Below the pieces are notes generated by a model. The model made no database searches and was not told where the DNA came from. It saw nothing but the letters and a program-made list of their open reading frames with translations. Shown piece by piece: positions 33,258 through 45,264 of a stretch of DNA of 64,000 nt (position 1 is the first letter of the stretch; each line of letters starts with the position of its first letter). The stretch is from Aplectana chamaeleonis (lineage: Eukaryota > Nematoda > Chromadorea > Rhabditida > Cosmocercidae): NCBI GenBank assembly GCA_029168955.1, contig JAPDOI010001420.1:1-64000 (forward strand), written 5' to 3'. A program made the translations under genes and the position numbers.

Positions 33258-33380
33258 CCCTATACCCTTCATAGCTGTAATCGCGATGACGTGATCCTTG
33301 ATTTTCGGAGCATTTTTGCCGCCATGCTCGAAAAATCAAGGATGACGTCGTCGCGGTAACCGCTATGAAGGGTGTAAGGC
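33258..33380. repeat. Foldback MITE
   Basis: CCCTATACCCTTCATAGC through CCTTGATTTTCGGAGCA (33258-33313) is inverted at 33324-33380 (TGCTCGAAAAATCAAGGA ... GCTATGAAGGGTGTAAGG). ~55-bp arms surround a 10-bp loop and are rich in TGACGTCAT-like words. Confidence 0.82.
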
Positions 33381-33564
33381 CTAGAATCGATGCTAGCAAG
33401 ATGCTGGCATCATCAACCTGGTTTTACCATTGGAATCCTACACTTTAGCAAAAATTTGAATTTATTAACACTCAACCATAAGTATTCTAGTGATTCGTTT
33501 CCACTGATTTATAGTTCAATGCTTATATTCATTTTTGCCCTCTTTTTCTTCTCATACTGTCGTC

Positions 33565-34315
33565 TTCGGAGCTTAATTGCGGTCCGCAATTGCGGATTAC
33601 GGCTCTTGCATCATCCAACACGGTGATAATCGTGCTGGAAGAAAGGTGAATCGGGCCGGGATTAAGCAGTCACAGCACGAATATTATCCTGTTGCGATAA
33701 TATTTACTATCGTTATCCGAGCCAAATTCCGGTCCGCATTTGCGGACTACGGCTGTTGCATCATACGACACGTGGTTATCATGCTGGGAGAAGGGTGAAT
33801 CGTGCCGGGATCAAGTTGTCCCATGACGATTAATACGTGTCGCATGATGCAATAGCCGTAGTCCGCAAATGCGGACCGGAATTTGGCCCACAGAATGACA
33901 GTAGTAGTGCCGGAAGGCCACAACTGCGCATTGACGGGCGTGATGCTGTGACCTCTCAGCGGGTGAAATTTTCACTTGGATACTGATTTCTTCCGACCTT
34001 TTCCCCATTATGGGAACAAGCTCAAAACGACGAGCTGATCTCGCGACGCTAAGCAAGGAACAGTTAATGCGAAATTGGTGCAGTTCTCTGCGTTGTCACA
34101 ATGGGAAAGATCTCATGTAACATCAAATAGCGCTCGCAACCATTTTTCGGTCCGCACTTGTGGACAACGGCTGTTGCATCACACAATAAGATGATAGCCG
34201 TGTTGGGACAACTTGGTCCCGGCGCGATTCACCTCTCTCCCAGCACGATTACCATCGTGTCGCGTGCTGCAGCAGCCGGGGTCCGCAACTGCAGATCGGA
34301 TTTTGGCTGCGAGAA
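33565..34315. repeat. Cluster of CGGTCCGCA-type repeats in both orientations
   Basis: A ~90-bp motif starting CGGTCCGCATTTGCGGACTA and continuing CGGCTGTTGCATCA ... GTGAATCGTGCCGGGAT occurs at about 33577 and 33730. It recurs inverted at 33840-33890, and at 34148 and 34280 (inverted). Each motif has an internal palindrome (TCCGCAAATGCGGA). Pairs 33730/33890 and 34148/34310 form hairpins with long arms. It is a compound of foldback elements with no protein. Confidence 0.75.
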
Positions 34316-34473
34316 TGACATTATATGTAGGTTTGCATTCTAAACTAGGTTCTGTAATTATGAATGTCTTGTGTGTTTAATGGCCATAAATGTTTGAAAA
34401 ACATATGAAGTTTAGCTGGCTCGGTTGCGTCCGGGCGGAGCAAGCAGCGGAGCGGTCGATCATGGCAAAATAT

Positions 34474-34937
34474 AAGTCTCAGACAGTCGGGGCTTGGTGC
34501 GTCGGCACAATAGCGTTAGTACGCCTGCACAAAGGGATTGGTAGCACCCGTTCTGTAGCTGCTGGTAACGGCAGGATATGCTGCCAACTACCAGGAGCTC
34601 CTGCTGCTTGTGCTGGCGTACTAACGCTTCGTTTATCGTGGCACGCGTGCTATTGCCAGCCCCTCTCTCCTAGTTTCTGCTTACTCTCCTACGTTGATTT
34701 GTCTGATACGAATGAACATTGCAGCATCCTCTTGTACGACGGTGGCGGGTATATAAAGCGGCCAGTCTCGCTGAGGGAGCTGTTGGCCGTTTGAGGCCAG
34801 TCCGAGGAGGTGACCTTGTTACACTTTTCGGGAGTTAATTCTGAAAGCTAAAGGGATCATTTCCATGTCCCAATGCTAGGGAGGCCTCCCCGCTTACAAC
34901 GAGCGTTAGTACTTCTTGTTTTCCCTAGCGCACTAAC
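34474..34937 (+). mobile_element. Outer inverted-repeat element, left part
   Basis: GTCTCAGACAGTCGGGGCTT through CAATAGCGTTAGTAC (34476-34523) is inverted at 36377-36424. Internally AGCGTTAGTACGCCTGCACAA pairs with TTGTGCTGGCGTACTAACGC at 34607-34626, making a second hairpin. The right half was separated by the hAT-like insertion at 34938. Confidence 0.72.
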
Positions 34938-36375
34938 CAGGGGTGTGCGGAAATTTCTGTTTTTTGCCTGTTTTTTAGCCATTTTTTCTGTTTTCTGTTT
35001 TCTGCCAAAATAGGCAAAATTGGGCAGAAAACAGAAAAAAACCGTGAACCGCGATTCGAAGCAGGATAGACTTAGAAAAAAAGAGACCGGATTCAACAAA
35101 ACCAAGCCAATAGGTAAAATGTGAACTTGGTCTGGGTCGTCTGAAGTTCCCCACGCTTAACATTTTTTCTTGCTATGGTGGTTACCGATTCGGGTGCGTG
35201 TGGCGCGGTGGCAGGAGGCGTTGCCGCTAGCTGTACACGGTCGTTCTCTATTCTCGCCAAAGTAAACCAAACCTTCAATCCCTTCAGGGCCCTTGAATTG
35301 GTAACAGATTCTTGTAGTGAAAAGTAGGCACTCACTGGAATGTCGGCTAGCCCTTGCAAGCCACTATGTAAATAGGCACGAAAAGTATTCAAGCCTCCGC
35401 AAAGGCGACTTTGAATGCGCTGCGCATCCAAGTCGGGTAACCAAGTCTTTATTTTTATCTCATAGTGGTCACACTTACCCAGAGGTTCGCCGCCGACAGA
35501 TTCGCAGAGGGCATGCGATGCAGTCATGTGACGGGAAAACTTCATTGTTATTGTATACTAGCAATTATGAGCCATTGGTACTTCTGAATGCCCGCTATTC
35601 ATACCCGCACTGGAGCTGCGTCTGATATGAACACTTTCTAAACGTGGTTAGAGTCTGAGATTACTCCGGCCCCACCGCTTTAGTGGAGCGGGATAAAGTT
35701 GGGCCCAGCTGTGCCATGCACGCAAACTCTTTTAACTCATTGCATCGCAGGGTAGTACAGAATCCAAGTAAGGTGAAGCGCGAAGAAATTCATGGTGAGG
35801 CTATAAGGTAGATGATACACTATTACAGAGGTACAAGCGGCCCTCACCTGTGGAGCGAGCGGCGCGTCAGGACATTTGTACTCGAACGGCTCAGCCGCTC
35901 GGTACGCGCGTGAGGAGTAGTATTGTGTTCGAACCAGCATTTATACAAAAATCAGATTCAAAATATGTACACTAGGAAAGGGAAAGTTCGTCCCGACTGC
36001 AACTATTTGCAAGTACTGCTTGCGCAAACATGTTAAGCTTCTGATCGAGTAATCGAGCTTTTATTGTCCGGTGAAAGGTAGGTGGAGGAACAATCGCCAT
36101 CTCTTAGCACTGCTGATCTGCTCTTCTTCGGCGTCTTTACTTCTTGCTTTAGCCGACTGTTGGGTTTTGAAAATGAAGCATAATTATTACTTGAAAATGT
36201 ATACAAAAGTTCAATGCTGTGAAAAATCCCATGTAATGTACGCTGAACACCCATTATTGATTTTTGAAAATTTTCTGTTTTCTGTTTTCCGCCCGTTTTT
36301 GGAGATTTTTTTCTGTTTTATGTCAAACTGGATTTTCTGTTTTCTGTTTGCAAAAAAAATTACCGCACATCCCAG
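34938..36375. mobile_element. hAT-like non-autonomous element with 8-bp target duplication
   Basis: It begins CAGGGGTGTGCGG and ends CCGCACATCCCAG, inverted termini of the CAGGGGTGTG form common in hAT elements. Flanks are GCACTAAC (34930-34937) and GTACTAAC (36376-36383), an 8-bp duplication with one mismatch, the duplication length expected for hAT. Inside both ends are CTGTTTTCTGTTTTCTG stretches (34960-35035, 36275-36350). Frames inside (for example 35093-35545 minus) show no BED finger or hAT dimerisation motif that I recognise. Confidence 0.72.
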
Positions 36376-36424
36376 GTACTAACGCTATAGTGCCGACGTA
36401 CTAAGCCCCAACAGTCTGAGAGCG
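36376..36424 (+). mobile_element. Outer inverted-repeat element, right terminus
   Basis: GTACTAACGCTATAGTGCCG through CCAACAGTCTGAGAGC is the inverse of 34476-34523 with a few mismatches. It completes the element interrupted by the hAT-like insertion. Confidence 0.72.
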
Positions 36425-37527
36425 ATAAAGTGAAATTTACATGATAAGTCCGATAAGCCTCACTTCGACCAGCTCAAAATGAGGGTGCTAGGCTACATGT
36501 CTTGGTGCCTTCCTTCTCATTCTAATCATAAGGGCTTTTTCTCTGCCTCAGCTGTGCTTATTTTCAAGGCTAAAATTTTTACCGCCTGCCGATTGACGGC
36601 TCACGACGAACGAAGGTTTTGGTCGGTTGAACGACAAACGACTCACGAGTTACAAAATTTCTATTACGCACATCCTCGGTGTGTACCGCCAAGCCTGCGA
36701 TGACTAAGCCGGGCGGCACTGAGTTGAAGCATATGTGGCGCGGCCGCCCCTTGTATGGGATTACCTTCTCCACTAATGTAAGGTGATCCTGCTGGCTTGC
36801 TATTCATATTCCTAGCATATTTCAACTTCTTCCCCCCCCCCCTTGAATCCACAGGAATACGTGCATTAGGCTAAGGGAATTACTTGAATAACACTGGGCA
36901 CCAATCTTGTACACGCTGAGCGGCCGCGCCGCGCCCGCTTCAACGCAGTGCCACCCAGCTCAGTTATCGCAGACTTGACGGTACGGTGCCGGGCTGGCAA
37001 TCAGAAATGTGTGAAAGGGAAAAAAATCATCTGGAAACAAATGAAATAATCACATCAAAACGGAGCGCAAAGCCGAAAATTAAAAAAGAAAGAAATAATA
37101 TAGCATCTAGCAACGCGTCCCCAGCTAACTTTTCTCCATATTCTTTGCGGCAATGCCGCAGATTTTCTGCGCGAAAAAAAACCGGAAGGCGAAAAAGCAG
37201 AAGGCGAAATTTTCTTCACACCCTGGTAGCGTCAATCTCTGAATGTGGAGAAAGCGCGTCGCAACTGAGAGCGCGCGTATCGTGCGTGGAGGGTAGCGCC
37301 GTTACGGGTCAAAAACGATCGTTAAGGCTCGCCGCTAATTTTCTGATGATAAACATTCTCTGTTTTCTTTCGGTGAACACGGTAAAAACGGTAAATTTGG
37401 TAGAGTTTCTAGTTTCTAGGTTTCTCTACATATTCCGAACCAAAAAAAAACTTAAAGAATCTTCAAAGAACCTTCACGCAAAGACGAGCGTAGTACAGAT
37501 TACATATGTACCTTTTGCATAGATCCA
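36425..37527. other. Unassigned DNA
   Basis: A 178-codon plus-strand frame (36986-37522) is lysine/arginine rich with no domain I know. Its composition looks random. A run of 12 C (about 36832-36842) lies here. No gene is claimed. Confidence 0.35.
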
Positions 37528-37638
37528 AGTGATACTTTGCGTTCCCTACTGAAGGTTGGCGCAACCTCGGTGCCAAGTGCTACCACATAGGTACACCGGA
37601 TTTGCCCCAACCTTCTATAGGGAACGCAAAGTATCACT
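37528..37638. repeat. Short foldback MITE
   Basis: AGTGATACTTTGCGTTCCCT (37528-37564 arm) is inverted at 37602-37638 (AGGGAACGCAAAGTATCACT). ~37-bp arms and a ~37-bp loop. A related pair lies near 58480-58582 (GATACTTTGCGTTCC). Confidence 0.83.
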
Positions 37639-40468
37639 AGGATACATGCCGACAAACCTCTTAATCATTGACTCCTAACAACGGAATGTCAATTTATTAC
37701 AATCAATGACGTCCCGAAAGGCTCGATTCTCAATAATCCTTAGGTTTTTGTGTTTTTTTTAAGTGAAGATTCTCAATTGTGAGAGTGATGAGCTCACATC
37801 TACATATCTCAAAACAAGGTCCCTCAAGTGTCTTTCTTTTCTACCCAATATCTACCATTTGAAGTGCAAGTAGCATTCTCGGTAATTTCATATTCGGTCG
37901 TGGAGTACCAGTTTAGAAAGGTGTAAGAATTTTTTTCCAGAATTTCCAGGACGTTTCAATCGGTTTCGACGCTTTTACACCTATTCTTTCCAAATTTTCG
38001 CTACATCAAGAATCAGATTAAGGTTTTCCTTCAGAAAAAACTCAGGAATTTTTCTTATCGCGGCGTTGCCTTGAACCGGGTGGAGAGAACAATGTTCTCG
38101 CTTATTTGAGGCACAAAAGTAGACTTTTTTGGAATGGACTTGACTCGATTCATACTCCTAACCGTCCTGATACAAGAATATGGCATAGCACAAATGAAGG
38201 CATCAAGATCTAATTTCGAAAAGCTAAGCGTTAGAACACGGAAAGGAAACATGAAAAGTCCCATGAAAGAAAGGCATGGAAATCAGTAGCGTGGAAATGC
38301 TAAAGAAGGTGGTTCCATATGAATCGAAATAGGGTTTAATAATGCAAATAAGGAGAGAAATAGATCAATTTAGCGAAAAAAGTCGCTAAAGTTTGATTGG
38401 TGAAAATTTTGGTAAAATTCGAGATTAAGTCGATAATTCGGTAAATCAAAATTTACCAAAAACTCCCGGTTAATCGGAAAAGCGGTAAACTGTGAGTCCA
38501 CACCCCTGGCGGGGAGCCCGAGCAGAATCGCCATGCTTCACACCCCTTAGACCTGCACCCAGGTGTTCGACTACTTTCCGCTTGTTTCATGATTTCTTAC
38601 ATCAAGGAGCAACAGGAGTTGACGAATATATTTCAAGAAGATCTTGAAGTAATATCGCCCGGGTCGGGTTTACATTAACCAAACGGGTTCAATTTTTTCC
38701 CCTTTACGAAAACAAAAAGAAAAAAGTGATACAGGTCTTTTGAAGTCTTCGAAACGTGTCTATCGGTTGAACAACACACTGAACCCCTCGCGTTGCTATC
38801 ACAAGTCTCTGAGGAGCTGGCTTCGATACTGGAGATGTCGAAAAGAATCGCGTCCAAAATTTCGCCCTGCAGAGAAATCCCGCACAACTCGGTTCAGAGT
38901 TACAAAAATTCACTAGTAACAAACAATAGTTTGAAAACGTCAATGGATTTCAAACTGATAAAAAATTTGTTTATGTGATTCAAAGCGTGATGCTCTAGTC
39001 GATGAAGGCCACTCTAATACCAAGGTCTTCTAAGAGAAATAGAATTTGCTTGGCTGGATTGTCAGAGTAAGTCGAGAGCACTGATGTATAATGAGTTCTT
39101 CATCAATACTCGTTTTTTTTCACCTCGCCCAAATGAGAATAATGTAGGAAACAGCACATTATCCTGGTCACCAAACAGAGCACTGCCGACTCGAAAGCAA
39201 TTGAATCAAAGGCAGCTGTGAACGTTAATACATAAAAGCCATTAATTGACTAGCAGAGTAGTTTTCGCGCCATTCAATTAAACCTTCCTGTTTTTGCAGT
39301 GCAGTTCAGTTTAAATTTAACATCTCATACATTTAAATACCCACTCTCAGTAAGTGCGAATTAGTGTGGAATCCGTCGTTGTCAGAGTGGAAAACCCCTG
39401 ATCATTTCTGAAGTATATAAAGCATTTCAGAACCATAGGAACACCCAGGAATCGACACTTACGAGAAAACAAGATTCTAAACCAGAGTAATAGACTACAA
39501 CTTTTGAAACCCTCACCCAAGCTATAACTAATATTTTTATAATTTCGGACGGTCTCAAAACCATACGAACACCTACGAAATTGAATTTTTATTCTAGAAA
39601 AAAGACATCACCAGTAAAGTTGAAAAACGTGTTGATTCTCTACAGTACATAGCAAGATCTGACTGTCACCGACACTTATCCGAAGTTTTTCACTGTTTAT
39701 GACCCGATGTTACACCATTTTCTCGATTGCCGTTTTGAGCTTCACTGCTGTAGAAACCTGCCGCTTGTAAGCGTTAAGCTCGGTTCCCGTAATGCCCACA
39801 CGTTATTTAGAGTACTGAGGTCAAGACTTCAAGCTGACCACTGCTGAGAGTCCAAACTCTTTAACCTAAGCCTGTCTCACGATGATCGAATTCTGTGAAC
39901 ACTGAAACTGTCAATGTCGTTGCTCAACCGACTGGGAAGAACCATATGGAGTTGCGGGTGCGATGGTGGTGGTCTGGTGGTCGATTAAGTCCATCCTGTC
40001 GTTTACAGATGGCGATCATAGTTTTGTAGCTGTTGCAGAAAGCATCACTGTACTTTCTCCACGAGAACTGTTGCATATGAGGTAGGCGCCACGCCCCTAC
40101 TAGGGAAGGTCTTTCAATGTCCGCGACGTTTCGGAAAAGTTCCATAGAAGGTATGAAGGATGAGTAAGGTATCATAAATATATGGCCCGTCGTAAACCTT
40201 CAGTCTGTCTGATTGAATCGTGCTGACTGCTGAAATGGCAGCTCGCTGTCAACGTGCGGTTACGCACGTTGAAGGATAGCAGGCGAGTACACCGGCGCAA
40301 TACCTGGCAAGGTGGATAATTCAGGCAGAAGTCATATGGATTACCCAAATCATTCATAAAGCGAAATAGCACTGCTATTTAAACCAGGTCCCAAGTTACA
40401 ATTAGCAACTTACGACTTGAGATGAAATCTGGGAAGAGACGCAAAGATTCGACAAAGGGGGATTCAAA
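37639..40468. other. Unassigned A+T-rich DNA
   Basis: About 2.8 kb with no recognisable coding domain. Near 38490-38510 the sequence CCACACCCCTGG resembles a hAT-type terminus (CAGGGGTGTGG on the other strand), but I found no partner. Two short related segments near 39430 and 39560 share ACCATA(G/C)GAACACC. Confidence 0.35.
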
Positions 40469-40705
40469 CCTTTCTACGACGTCTGCGGGACGTCGTGGAC
40501 ATTAATGTGACTTCAGATGACGTGGTCAGAACGTGGTGGAAAGTAGGTAGAGCTTTGGATGACGTCGTACGACGTCGTAAGAAGCAGGTAGGGCTTCCGG
40601 TCACGTCAGCAGGACGTCGCGAAAAGTAGTGAGGGCTTCAGATGACGTCGTCACGGTGTCGTGGAAAACGGTTAGGGTTTGGATGATGTCATAGCGGCGT
40701 AAGTT
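40469..40705. repeat. 42-bp minisatellite rich in GACGTC
   Basis: About five units of 41-43 bp start near 40509, 40552, 40593, 40634 and 40676, preceded by a partial unit. The consensus contains GGCTTCAGATGACGTCGTCA followed by ACGTCGTGGAAAGTAGGTAG. Units are diverged by ~15-25 percent. Each carries one or two GACGTC or CACGTC palindromes. Confidence 0.78.
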
Positions 40706-41042
40706 ACCAATAGTACTTTACGCTCTGGGCTGATAGCTGAGCTAAAAATCGAGCTCAACTCAGGCACTGCTATTTCGAGAAAACGTTGGACTGTGTAGCC
40801 CTAAATAGTATCAGTCCGAAGGCTTTCTGTACATTGTTATGTTCGTTCAATAGCATCACTTCCTTCTGTTGGAGGAGTGATTACGACTACGCTAATTCCG
40901 GTAGTCATTGAAGTAAACGCAGGTATAGTGAAACCAAAGCCAACGTCGCGAACTGTCGGGAGCTGTTGAGAAAAACGCAAGCGTGGTCTAATTGTCGACT
41001 GGAATTTATGATGCGACTAAAAAATTGATTATGTCCACGCTT

Positions 41043-41250
41043 CCGCGCGTAGGTATGTGTACACGCTTGCGTGCCCTCGTGCGTGTTAATGTATGTGCGC
41101 TTACGCACGCGATGGTAAGTGCGCGTGTGCATATAGGAACAGCTTTTTGTGTGTGCTTGTACACGCGCCCGTGTACGAGTGTTTGTGCGAGCGTGCGTGT
41201 GGGTGTGTGAGTGCTCATGAGGCGCGCCTTTATGTGTGCGCGCCTGATTG
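41043..41250. repeat. Alternating GTGTGCG low-complexity tract
   Basis: Irregular GTGTGC/GCGTGC/TGTACACGCG sequence with strong purine-pyrimidine alternation over ~200 bp. Reading frames through it (His/Thr/Arg repeats) are composition artefacts. Confidence 0.75.
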
Positions 41251-41299
41251 CAAACTCCGCCGTTGCCGGTTCTTAGCCCGGATGAGAAAGGAGGAGGTC

Positions 41300-43590
41300 T
41301 GGCTCCCCATGCTACCGACGGGCAAGAAATCCTAAGGTGGCAATTATGGAGTGTCTCATAGGGATACGCGATACTGCTATCGCATCCAGGGATGCCATTG
41401 CGCCAGACCTGGGCACCTAGGGTGTTGGTGACAAGTATGCTACTGGCCAGAACATTGAACAACTGCTGACGCCGAAGAAGGAGGTGCGTTTCGCGGCATG
41501 GAATGTGCGATCAGGACATTATGTCGGGCAGAAAGGAACCATTGCCAAGAAACTGTCGAGGTCAAAGGTATCGGTTGCCGCCCTGTCTGAGTTGAGGTTC
41601 AGTGGAAGTGGAACAATGACTGTCCAGATGCCAGATAGTAAAACAAGGATGATACTGTACTACTCCGGTAGCGACGGGCACCATCAAGGCGTTGTATTCA
41701 TGCTAAACTTGAAAGCAGCTGAAAGCGTTGTGACATTCGAGCCTATTTCCAGTAGATTCGCTGTACTCACGTTGAAAGGAACTATCAGGACACATATTGT
41801 GGCAGTCTATGCCCCACCGGAGCCTAGCCCTAATTTCGATGGGGACGCGTTTTACGCCCAACTGCAGGACATTCTGAACACAGAAAGACGTCAGCCTAGT
41901 CGCAGGTGATTCCAACGCACATGTCAGAAAAGACAGTTGGCTGGGAAGCTGTCAGATTCAACGTTGGTGAAATGGATCACAGTGGTCTGCGCTTGCTCAC
42001 GTTTGCAGCTTTCAATGAACTCAATACTGTGAACAGTCACTTCCAGCATCGCTGAAAGTATTACTTAAAAAACGTGGAAAAATCCTTCCGGACGAGACCT
42101 AGCCACGTTAGACTACATGCTGATGAGTTTGTGTTTCAGGCCGTCGCTCAAGGATGTTCGTGTCATGAGAGGAACAGACTGTGGTTTAGATTACTACCTT
42201 CTAAGTGCAATGGTGAAGCTCCGTCTACAACGAGCTAGGATTGTGGAGAAGCCTTTCAAAGGCAAACTTGGCTTGGCTTATTTAATGGTACCTGAGACGA
42301 AAAAGTCACTGACGATTCGGTTCGCGTTGTTGGCAGGCGATACATCTGTGGATGAACAAGAACAGCAGAGAGCAGCCACCATCGTGGGTTATGCGGAGCC
42401 ACTTTGTTCTGTCCCTCTCAGGCAAACCCAGCCGTGGATATTAGATGAATACATACATCTTATAGAAGAAAGAAAAAGAGCGAAAGTGACCAATTTCGAT
42501 CGATATCGTCATCTCTGTAAAGAACTTCGTCGTAGATTAAAAATGAAACGAGAGTCGTATTGGAATAAGGTAGCTGATGATTTGGAGGAGTGTGCGAGCA
42601 AGCATGACTACCGAACGCTCTATCGGACTCTCAAGCGGCTTGGAGAAAGGGTGTAACCAACTAGCGATAGTATCAGGAATGCAGATGGGTCATTCGTGCG
42701 CTCTGTGGACGAGCGCCTACATCGATGGATGCAGTTCTTGCTTAAACTACATATATACAGTCAAGAAGCGCTGAAAAACAAGGGCTGCTTGTTGAACCAC
42801 CACGGAGATTTAGTTCTCGACTAAAAATCCGCTGAGGATGAACTAACGTTAGCGATAAAATTGCTGAAAAAACGCAGAGCGTCAGGAGTGAACAAGTCAC
42901 TGCTGACCCTGAGAAAATACCAGCTACCTGGAAACGTGTCACAATTGTACCCATCCACAAGAAGGGTGACGCCAGGGACTGCAAAAAATACCGAGATTCA
43001 GTCTGTTGTCTAACGCTGGCAAAGTCTCCATGAGAGTTATTCAGAACAGACTTCAGAGCCAAAGCGAGCAAACCGGTTGTAAACAGCAGTTGAGATCCCG
43101 TTCAGGTAGAAGCTGCAGTGCTCAGATTTTCGCACTTCGGCAGCTTATGGAAGAGAGAATTCGCCCTGTGTCACATTTATACATTTCAAGTCTGAGTTCG
43201 CTTGTATTAACTGGCCAGCGCTGTGGAGAGCACTTGGAAGCGACCACATACCGGGAAAATAGTCAAGCTCTTCCAGGAGACGTACGGAAGATCTACCAGT
43301 TCCGTACACGTTGGAGATAAGTTGTACGAGAAGTTTGCGGTTAATGCAAGTGTTCACCGAAGCGATAAAGTTCCGCCTCTGCTCTTCAATACTGCTGTAC
43401 ACGCTATTATGAGGAAGGTCTTCGAGAACAGAAGAGGCGTTCAATACGGAAGTAATGAGTACGTCACAGATTTGATGTTCGCGGATGATAGCGCAGTGTT
43501 CACGGATACTGATGCGGAGGCAACGTCTTCGATAAGTGATGTGGCACAGATTGCAAGCTCCTATGACTTAAGAGTTAACCAGGAGTGGTA
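41300..43590 (+). mobile_element. Non-LTR retrotransposon family 2, copy 1 (3' truncated)
   Basis: Collinear with the minus-strand copy at 49846-52325. The shared 5' landmark is GGTGTTGGTGACAAGTATGC (about 41421). It breaks off at about 43590, after the segment corresponding to LRVNQE. Internal losses are present (around 42040-42075 and 42780-42900). No 3' untranslated region or target duplication was found. Confidence 0.75.
41484..43590 (+). pseudogene. APE endonuclease-reverse transcriptase, family 2 copy 1, frameshifted
   Basis: The first frame (41484-41909) encodes AAWNVRSGHYVGQ, VAALSELRFSGSG and VAVYAPPEPSP, the N-terminal APE endonuclease motifs with Asn and Glu. The GDFNAH segment is damaged near 41905. 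Later frames give DCGLDYYLL (the SDH-equivalent, degenerate), VPIHKKGDARDCK-like (about 42948) and YVTDLMFADDSAVFTD (43456-43520). The last of these is the catalytic box, here FADD. The motif A region is broken. At least six frame changes are present. Non-functional. Confidence 0.8.
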
Positions 43591-44667
43591 GTAACCCCCC
43601 CCATTGTCGTGACGACAATTGTCATGACATGTCACGACGAAAATGCGCGAGCTATAGACTCGTCTCGTATAATACAGCACGTGGCTCGTGAATGTCAAAA
43701 AACTTGTTGTCATGACAGAAGTTGCCAAGAGCTGTTACAAGTGTCACGTAGTCATTTCAACACGACAACGCGGCAGACGACGTTGCACAAATAGAGCGTG
43801 GTTGATGGAGTGCGCAGATTGTGGCGAGTGTCGTGCACTCGTGTACAGAAATGTTCTCCGACACTGTCAGGTGTCCCCTACGGGAGTTTCCTAGGAGTTC
43901 CAGACCCATCAGCTATAGGACTCCTGTTTGCCTCCTGCAGGACGCCTGTTTCTTTCCTGTCGGAGACCCGAACCTTGCACTGTAGTGGAACAAAATCTCA
44001 TTTTGGAGGGAATTCCAATAACGTTTGCAAGAATCTAACCAAACCCGTCCAGTTTTCGTTTTGCTCAACTTGATGAATCAATTTCACGCTTCCCCGCTGA
44101 CAAGCTTGTCAGCACCTAAAGTTACTGTAGGGGATAAAGCCCAATACCGTTTCTCCCTCATCTATCATGAAGGAGGAGATCCAGATCCAAAGCATCCCGA
44201 TCAATGACGGGGCGCCTGTGTGAGCTCGGTAGGCTCAGTCGTCTGTCCACCAGACACACAGGTGTATCGTAGGCCGCGAGGGTTGGATCAGTCGTTCAAG
44301 GTGTGTGTTCCCGTTGCACTACCGGAGCTGTTTTGTAGTGTAGGTGACCCAATGGAAGAGATGCGACGCCATCTCTTGTAGGAGGCCACTTCGCTCCGAT
44401 TTAGCCATCCACATTAAAAAAAACAGCACCTGTAGGTGACCTCGGTCGTCGTTTCCTCCCGTGGAAGACCGTTGCCAGTGTCGGAGTTATGACAACATTT
44501 CAGCGTAGAATATAAAGCATAGTGTGCGGCGCATGCCAAGACACGCACCTGTGGCTATGATTTTGCCCGGTGTGTGGCAATGATAACAATGCAAAAATAG
44601 CAGTGTTTGGTATCGATCAAATTCCCCCGGAATACGCACGGCATCCCCTACCATTCCGCTGACGAAT
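43591..44667. other. Unassigned DNA with small palindromes
   Basis: It begins with a C run and overlapping palindromic words (ATTGTCGTGACGACAAT, TTGTCATGACA). The frame 43688-43894 is Cys-rich (CADCGECRAL) but matches nothing I know. No element boundary was found. Confidence 0.35.
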
Positions 44668-45162
44668 TTAAAGGCAGTGTTCACGATGAAAAAAGTTTTC
44701 GAACTTCCACTAGGATTGGATAGTGGAGGGACACTCTGTAACGTTAACGTCGAAAGAACGCATGAAAACGAGCCAGGAAGAGCCCCAAAAGAGCTCGAAG
44801 TTGCAATTTTCGAGCGCATTGAAAACCCCAAAAGCGCATCACAAGCCCACCGACGTGAACAAATGAATGCTCGGGATCGTGAGATGAGCAATGATTTTCA
44901 ATCATTAGCCCCGTTCTTCCCTTCATTCTCAGCTGCTCTCTTTACTCAGGTCAACTCGCATAGATCGGCTGCAAAAGACGGAAGTTACAAGCCTCGGACA
45001 ACTCGTCCACGATGTTTCCATAGCTCAATCTTTGAGGGACCATAACTTGGTTCCCAGAAGGTCGTGTACGATTTCAGAGACATCATTGGAATCAGCATGG
45101 GGCCGTTTTCAAGATAGGCTGAAAAACAGAAAAACGATTTTCATCGTGAACACTGCCTTTAA
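44668..45162. mobile_element. TTAA-type MITE (intact ends)
   Basis: TTAA at 44668-44671 and 45159-45162 flank AGGCAGTGTTCACGATGAA and TTTTCATCGTGAACACTGCC. Its interior (GAAGTTACAAGCCTCGGACA, GGAATCAGCATGGGG) matches the inverse of the MITE at 48416-49160, so they belong to one subfamily. Confidence 0.86.
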
Positions 45163-45264
45163 GGTCAGTTCCTTTTTTTTTTATTTTTATTTTCATTTTT
45201 ATATTGTTGCAAGTAAATGTTCAAACATTGCCATTTAAATCATTGCAGAAATTTTGCGTGTGTG

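Noticed and set aside
35093..35545. hAT transposase in the 34938-36375 element
   Set aside because: The minus-strand frame lacks any BED-finger, catalytic or dimerisation motif that I can identify.
36986..37522. 178-codon plus-strand gene
   Set aside because: Lys/Arg/Ser-rich, no recognised motif, no splice or neighbour evidence. It is consistent with a chance frame in A-rich DNA.
38480..38515. hAT element ending CCACACCCCTG
   Set aside because: No opposite terminus or 8-bp duplication was found.
41006..41462. His/Thr/Arg-rich minus-strand protein (185 codons)
   Set aside because: It follows the alternating GTGTGC tract. The composition explains the residues and no domain is present.
43688..43894. 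Zinc-finger protein from the Cys-rich frame
   Set aside because: Cys spacing (CADCGEC and CYKC) does not fit a known finger, and the frame is short with no supporting context.
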